A stretch of 64,000 nt of DNA from Lasiodiplodia sp. COLG20 (lineage: Eukaryota > Ascomycota > Dothideomycetes > Botryosphaeriales > Botryosphaeriaceae), in contig VNWV01000001.1 of NCBI GenBank assembly GCA_009801085.1, positions 6,386,001-6,450,000 of the forward strand. The letters run 5' to 3'. Of this stretch, positions 58,971 through 64,000 are shown piece by piece (position 1 is the stretch's first letter; every line of letters begins with the position of its first letter). The position numbers and the translations under genes are program-made. The notes beneath the pieces are model-generated. The model did not search any database and was not told the DNA's origin. It saw only the letters and a program-made list of their open reading frames with translations.

Positions 58971-61900
58971 ATGTCTTTCCTCAATCTCACCGGCGACCCA
59001 AATGCCGGTAAGGCCACCAGCAGTGAGGGCATGTCCTTCAACCAGCTGATGGCCTCGCTGGCCACTGGCATGGCCTTCTTCGGCGCTTTCTTCTGGACCT
59101 TCTACCTAATGCGCCAAAAATACCGTCGCATCTAGTGCGTCTCCTATTCCCCACTGATGATGCCCACTCTAACGTCTCCGAAGCGCTCCCACCACCTACC
59201 TCGTGCCCGAACGCCAGCGCTTCGACCCTCCGCCCCACGGCTGGTTTACCTGGATCAAGCCCGTCTTTGAAACCAAGCGCAAACCTTTTGTCGAAAAATG
59301 CGGTCTCGATGCCTACTGCTTCGTGCGCCTCCTCTTCATGGAGATCAAGATATTCTTGCCGCTCATGGTCGTCGTCCTGCCCGTTATCATTCCGCTCAAT
59401 ATTTCTGGCGTCGACAACCCGGAGAACAGCGGCCTCGACGAGTATGGCTGGGGAAATCTTGGCCAGACGCACACCAACCGCTACACCGGACATCTTGTTA
59501 TGGCTGTCGTTGTCTTGATCTGGGTCTGCTACGTCTTCTATACCGAGTTGCTCAACTACATCCAGGAACGTCAACGCTGGATGACCTCGCCTTCTCACCG
59601 CATTCGTGCCTCGGCCACTACCGTGCTCGTCAGCAACATCCCCGACAAGTGGTGCAATGTCGACGCCCTCGATGCCCTGTTTGATGCCTTTCCCGGTGGC
59701 ATCCGCAATATTTGGATTAACCGTGACTATGGAGATCTCCTGGACAAGAAGAACAAACAGTTGGAAATTGCAAGGATTCTGGAATCGGCCGAGACGGCCT
59801 TGATTCGTAACTGCAAGCGCAAAGCCATGCTGATGCGCAAGAGGGAAGAGAAGATGAAAGGCAGAAAGAAAACACAGGCAGAGAGAGATGCTGATGACGC
59901 CCACGACCAACAAACCGCCGAGGCCATGGCCAACGATGCTGGTCTTACCGTCAACAGCCCTAACATTCCTCATGATATCGACGAGGAGCTTGACCAGGCC
60001 ATGGAGACTCAGGAAGACGCCAAATCCACGAAGTCTGAGAAACGGGGCAGATTGCCAATCCCCTTTGGTCAAGGTTTGCAGGCCGTTGGCCGTGGATTCG
60101 GCGCTGTTGGACATGGAATCGGCCGCGGGTTCAACGCTGTTGGTCATGGAATGGAGAAAATCGGCCAGGAAACTACCGACGGTGTCGTGAAGGGTTTTGG
60201 AAGGGCTAAACATGGTCTTGACAAGAGCTTCAGCGCCGCAAACCCGGTTGGCTACGTTCCAGATTTGGATGGCGAAGATGATGGATTATCAGACTACCCT
60301 ACTGGTGCTGGACACCTTGGTCCCTCCACAGACCACCTCAAGCGTGCCGGCACGGCGCCGGAGAAGAGCAGCGCAGCCAACAGTCCTCGCCCCAACCGGG
60401 ACTATCTCCACAGAGGCTCCGATGGAAAGCGTGTTTCAACGAATGGTTCTCCTTACATACAAGCGGGCATGCACTCTTCTCCAGACGTCTCTCGGTCTCG
60501 TGTGCGTACTGCCAAGACGGAACCGACGATTCGAGAAGAAAAGGAGAAGGATGACAGCGAGCTTCACCACATGAACCCCCTGCGCTTGTTCCGGAGAAAT
60601 AGCGCTTTCCCCAGCCCCGAACCTTTCCAGCGCGAATCTGACGAGTTCCCACTGAATCAGTCTATCCCTCAACTGGACTCAACCGAAGAGGAACGTCCTA
60701 CACCTATCGAGGATGCCAAAGGTGCGGTGACAGAAGAAGAGAAGGAGAAGCGACACAGGGACAAATATGCGAAGAAGCCTCCGATCATTGACTGGGATAA
60801 ATACAGAGCCGAGCTTGAACGGGAGAAGGCAGAAAGCGAGTGGACCAAGTACCTGAAGCCAAATCAACGTGAGACGATGAGGTTGTCTCTCTTCCCTCGC
60901 TGCAACTGGTGGTGGAAAATCTGGCCAACCTGGTGGTTCTCTCTCGGTGCTAAGGTTGATGTTATTGTCTACTGCCGGCTGCAACTGATCGAGCTGAACA
61001 AGGAAATCGAGGAAGATGAGAAAAACCTGGAGAAGTTTCCCCTCATGAACTCGGCCTTCATTCAGTTCAACCATCAGGTGGCAGCCCACATGGCTTGCCA
61101 GTCCATCACGCATCACAGGCCGAAGAACATGGGACCTCGCATCCTCGAAATCGACCCGAAGGATGTCATCTGGGATAATCTCTCAACACCCTGGTGGACT
61201 GCATATCTGAAGACAACGCTTGTCATCGCTATCATCATTGGCATCGTAATCCTTTGGGCTTTCCCCATGGCCTTCGTCGGTTTGCTGTCTCAGCTCGACA
61301 GTATCGCCACCACCGTGAAATGGCTCCACTGGGTGGCCGATCTGCCCAAATGGGTGAAGTCTCTTGCTCAGGGTGCCCTGCCTCCAGCTCTTCAGGCAGT
61401 TCTTCTGCTCATCCTTCCTATGATTATTCGCCTTCTCGTGAATTTCTCGGGTGTTTTCACAGGCGTCGAATCCGAGCTGGAGACCCAAGGCTACTGGTTC
61501 ATCTTCCTATTCGTACAAGTCTTCCTTGTCGTTACCCTCAGTTCCGGTATCACGACCACGATCGATCAAATTCTGAACTCGCCATTGGATGTTCCGCAGA
61601 TTCTGGCCGAGAACCTACCCAAAGGTGCCAACTACTTCTTCTCGTATCTCTTGCTGCAAGCTCTCTACGGTTCCGCACAGCAGCTGGTTCAACTGCCCCA
61701 GCTATTCATGTGGTTCGTCATGGGCAAGATTCTTGATGACACCGCTCGAGCAAAGTTCAACAGGCAGAAGACACTCCCTAACACCATGTGGGGTACTCTC
61801 TTCCCTGTGCACACGAACTTTTGTTGCATTGGTAAGCTCAAACCTCCAGCTTTTATATGACCAAAATCGCTAATCCATGAGCAGTCATCATCTACTCTGT

Positions 61901-62873
61901 CATCACCCCGTTCATGCTTATCTTCGGAACCTTTGTCGCCGCTCTATTCTGGGTTGTCTATCGCTACAACTCGTTCTACGTGCTCCGCTGGAACATCGAC
62001 AGCGGCGGTCTTTACTTTCCCCGTGCTGTGAACCAGATGTTCACAGGCTTGTATGTCATGCAACTGTGTCACATCGGCTTGTTCTTCCTGGTCCGTGACC
62101 AGAAGAACAGAGTGGTTTGCGCTCCACATGCGATTGTCATGATCGTGACTCTGATTCTGACGGTCATCTACCAATACATGCTGAACAAGTCATTGGGACC
62201 ACTTTTCAAGTTTGTCCCTATTACTATGGAGGATGAAGCACAGGAACGTCAAGAAGCGTTCGAGGCTGCGCTGGCCAAGAAGTGGGAGGACCTTGAAGCG
62301 GAGGAAAACGGCAAAACCGCAGAGTCCAGCACCACCTCATTTGGCCGTGAGAAGAACAGCGCCATCGAACTGCAGGACATGGAAAAGCAGAGGCCTCCGC
62401 CGTCGCGCCGCGTCACCGGCCTGACGGGTATCACCAAAGCCTCGACCACGACATCCGCCGACAGCCGTCCCAAGCGCATGAGCAGACACCACCACCGCAA
62501 TACGTTGCACGAGCAACAGAAGCCGGCCGATCCGGAAATCGCCAAGACGCCTCAGACATCGGGATACCTGTTCGAGGGGTACCACGACGAATTGGAGGAC
62601 TTGACGCCGGACGAGCGTGACGTGCTGGTGCGGAAGGCGTTCGAGCACGAGGCGCTGCGTATGACGAAGCCCTGCATCTGGATTCCGCGCGACGAGTTCG
62701 GCGTGTCGGACGACGAGATTCGGCACACGGCCGCGCTCAGTGACACGCTGCCCGACGAGGACTGGGGTATCTGGATCACCAACCAGTACACGGCTCTGGA
62801 TGCGAAGTCGAGGGTCATCTTCAGGAGGCCGCCGCCCGATTTCAACTCGGCCGAAGAGTTCATGCAGTTGTAG
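58971..62873 (+). CDS. CSC1/TMEM63-type (DUF221) osmosensitive cation channel
   Basis: Three exons (58971-59134, 59184-61831, 61885-62873) encode 1,266 residues. The N-terminal TM0 is MASLATGMAFFGAFFWTFYL. A linker with the conserved YLVPERQRFDPPPHGWFTWI follows, then TM1-2 around 130-200 and a cytosolic RRM-like loop starting at TTVLVSNIPDKW. A very long insertion (about 300-610) contains a glycine-rich repeat (AVGRGFGAVGHGIGRGFNAV) and many Ser/Pro/Glu. The loop closes at AFIQFNHQVAAHMACQSI. The pore-region helices start at WWTAYLKTTLVIAI and include the family's FFSYLLLQALYGSAQQLVQL. The C-terminal tail is about 210 residues, with the terminal block WGIWITNQYTALD. Known role: calcium-permeable channel gated by hyperosmotic stress or membrane tension. 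It is longer than the usual 780-1,000 residues because of the loop and tail. Confidence 0.93.
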
Positions 62874-64000
62874 TTTTATTGGTGTGTAAGAGTAGACTCG
62901 GGGTTGGTTTGATTGCTTTTGGGAGGGTTTGACTGTTTTGATCATTCTTTGCTATATGGGGTTCTTTCAATTCGGCATTAGCGAGGCGTTTTTAAAGGAA
63001 ACATGGGAAGGGTGGGAGTCTTGAGTTTCTTCATTTTTCATTTTCACTTCTCATCACGGCAAAAAAGACCTGTCTTGCTAGCAAGACCAAAATGACCACG
63101 AAGGGGCGCTGAGCGTCATGCCAAACTCGGCGGGCAAATAGAAAAAAGGACAGCGAGTGGTGCTGGTGCCATGCGAACGAGTCTTATGAAGCTAGATTTC
63201 CTCAATCTCAGTCCTTGTCTGCTGCCTTTGCTCGAGTTTTCTTTCCTTTTTATTTCCTATATCTTGGGATTTGAAATCTACTGTTCTTTGTAATGCATAG
63301 CGGGAGCACGTCTTGTAAGATAGATACTCTTGGAGCCTGGGCAAAGAGTGGGTTGGTTGGAGTTTTGAGAGGAGAGAGATCCCAGCGTGGATGGGAGGGA
63401 AGTGGTGTACTTGGTTTGTTGGAAACAAGAAATATCCGAGAATGTATTGGATTGTTGTTCAACGTTGTGATGTTTATGGGTGTGATGATTGTGCGAAAGA
63501 GCTCGGAGTAAAGAGTTCGGGCTTGGGAAAGTCGGACGTCCGAAGGGAGGAGCGCAATCGCTCTCGAGAAAGTGTGGCTGAGCGTCAAGCGTGCAGGGGC
63601 TACAATCCTTTTAGTGAGTCACTGGGGACTGTGCTCCCCCCAATAGCCACTTGATAAAGCAAGTACTCCGCAGATTTTCCCTCCTCAAAGTATCCCTGCC
63701 ACGGCTTGAAGCTTCATTGATTTTTGGGAAACATCCACACCATGACTTGACGACGGTGCGTCTAATTCTTTAATCCAGCCACTGCTTCTTTCTCTCGATT
63801 TTCTTATCACTAACGCTGTGTTCGGCAGATCTACTAGAGCGAATTTTTTGAGCTGCCGGGCCAAAGGCCCTTCTCTCACGGGTTGCTGCGATTGGTATGC
63901 TGTCCACTGCAGCTGGTGCCATCCAAAGGTATGCTATCTCCCCATTACCTGCAATGCACACAAAGCTCTATTAGAAGCAGCAGATATGGTGTACGATTTC
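62874..64000. other. Right-end flank
   Basis: This is the 3' flank of the channel gene and then about 1 kb without a supported gene. Short frames on both strands (63192-63961) carry no motif. A gene beginning outside the window may lie close by. Confidence 0.45.

Noticed and set aside
58110..59135. 341-codon frame running into the channel start
   Set aside because: It does not use the conserved start, and the upstream part is low-complexity. The frame coincides with the channel only from 58971.
1..64000. CRISPR arrays, rRNA, intact transposons, secondary-metabolite cluster
   Set aside because: I found no regular spaced repeats, rRNA words, terminal repeats with transposase or reverse-transcriptase motifs, or PKS/NRPS/terpene-synthase genes.

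Overview
The window is nuclear DNA of a filamentous ascomycete (Pezizomycotina; a dothideomycete is my best guess, but the sequence alone does not settle it). The genes carry short GT-AG introns, mostly 45-75 bp. Neighbours are unrelated and lie on both strands, with gaps of 0.4 to 5 kb. Several families are typical of filamentous fungi: a septin resembling AspE, a CFEM-domain receptor of the PTH11 type, a copper radical oxidase with chitin-binding modules, a CSC1-type channel and AIM11. I see no operon, CRISPR array, rRNA, tRNA or intact transposon.

Layout, left to right. 0-7 kb is housekeeping: a phosducin-like cochaperone (minus) diverges from COPI gamma SEC21 (plus), which converges on mitochondrial lipoyl synthase (minus). 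8-16.5 kb has three minus-strand genes: a septin GTPase, an RNA-binding protein with RRM, zinc finger and G-patch, and an orphan protein kinase. At 17.3 kb there is a free-standing response-regulator receiver protein (plus), and at 20.2-22.6 kb a secreted glyoxal-oxidase-like copper enzyme with two CBM18 modules (plus). At 26.3-28.1 kb lies a hexose transporter (minus). 28-35 kb is almost empty and holds one small Cys/His-rich ORF. At 35.1-35.9 kb is a Thr-rich secreted protein (minus), then AIM11 (plus, 37.2 kb), the molybdopterin synthase large subunit with a 933-bp intron (minus, 38.7-40.2 kb) and an unrecognised basic/acidic protein (plus, 42.1 kb). 43-51 kb has no intact gene but holds a decayed C2H2 zinc-finger gene at about 48.2-49.4 kb. 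The right end carries a CFEM/PTH11-type receptor (51.5 kb), an FAD-dependent oxidoreductase (55.5 kb) and a large CSC1/DUF221 channel (59-62.9 kb), all plus.

The genes do not form a pathway. A loose theme is the cell surface and environmental sensing: chitin-binding oxidase, Thr-rich secreted protein, CFEM receptor, osmosensitive channel, receiver protein and sugar transporter. The rest is core trafficking, cofactor synthesis and RNA biology. Exon boundaries were set by hand from splice consensus, reading-frame continuity and remembered family conservation, and exon lengths were checked to close in frame. I found no clear undescribed system. The most interesting items are the zinc-finger relic, the small Cys/His-rich ORF, the non-RD orphan kinase, the Cys-for-Thr receiver and the glycine-rich repeat in the channel.
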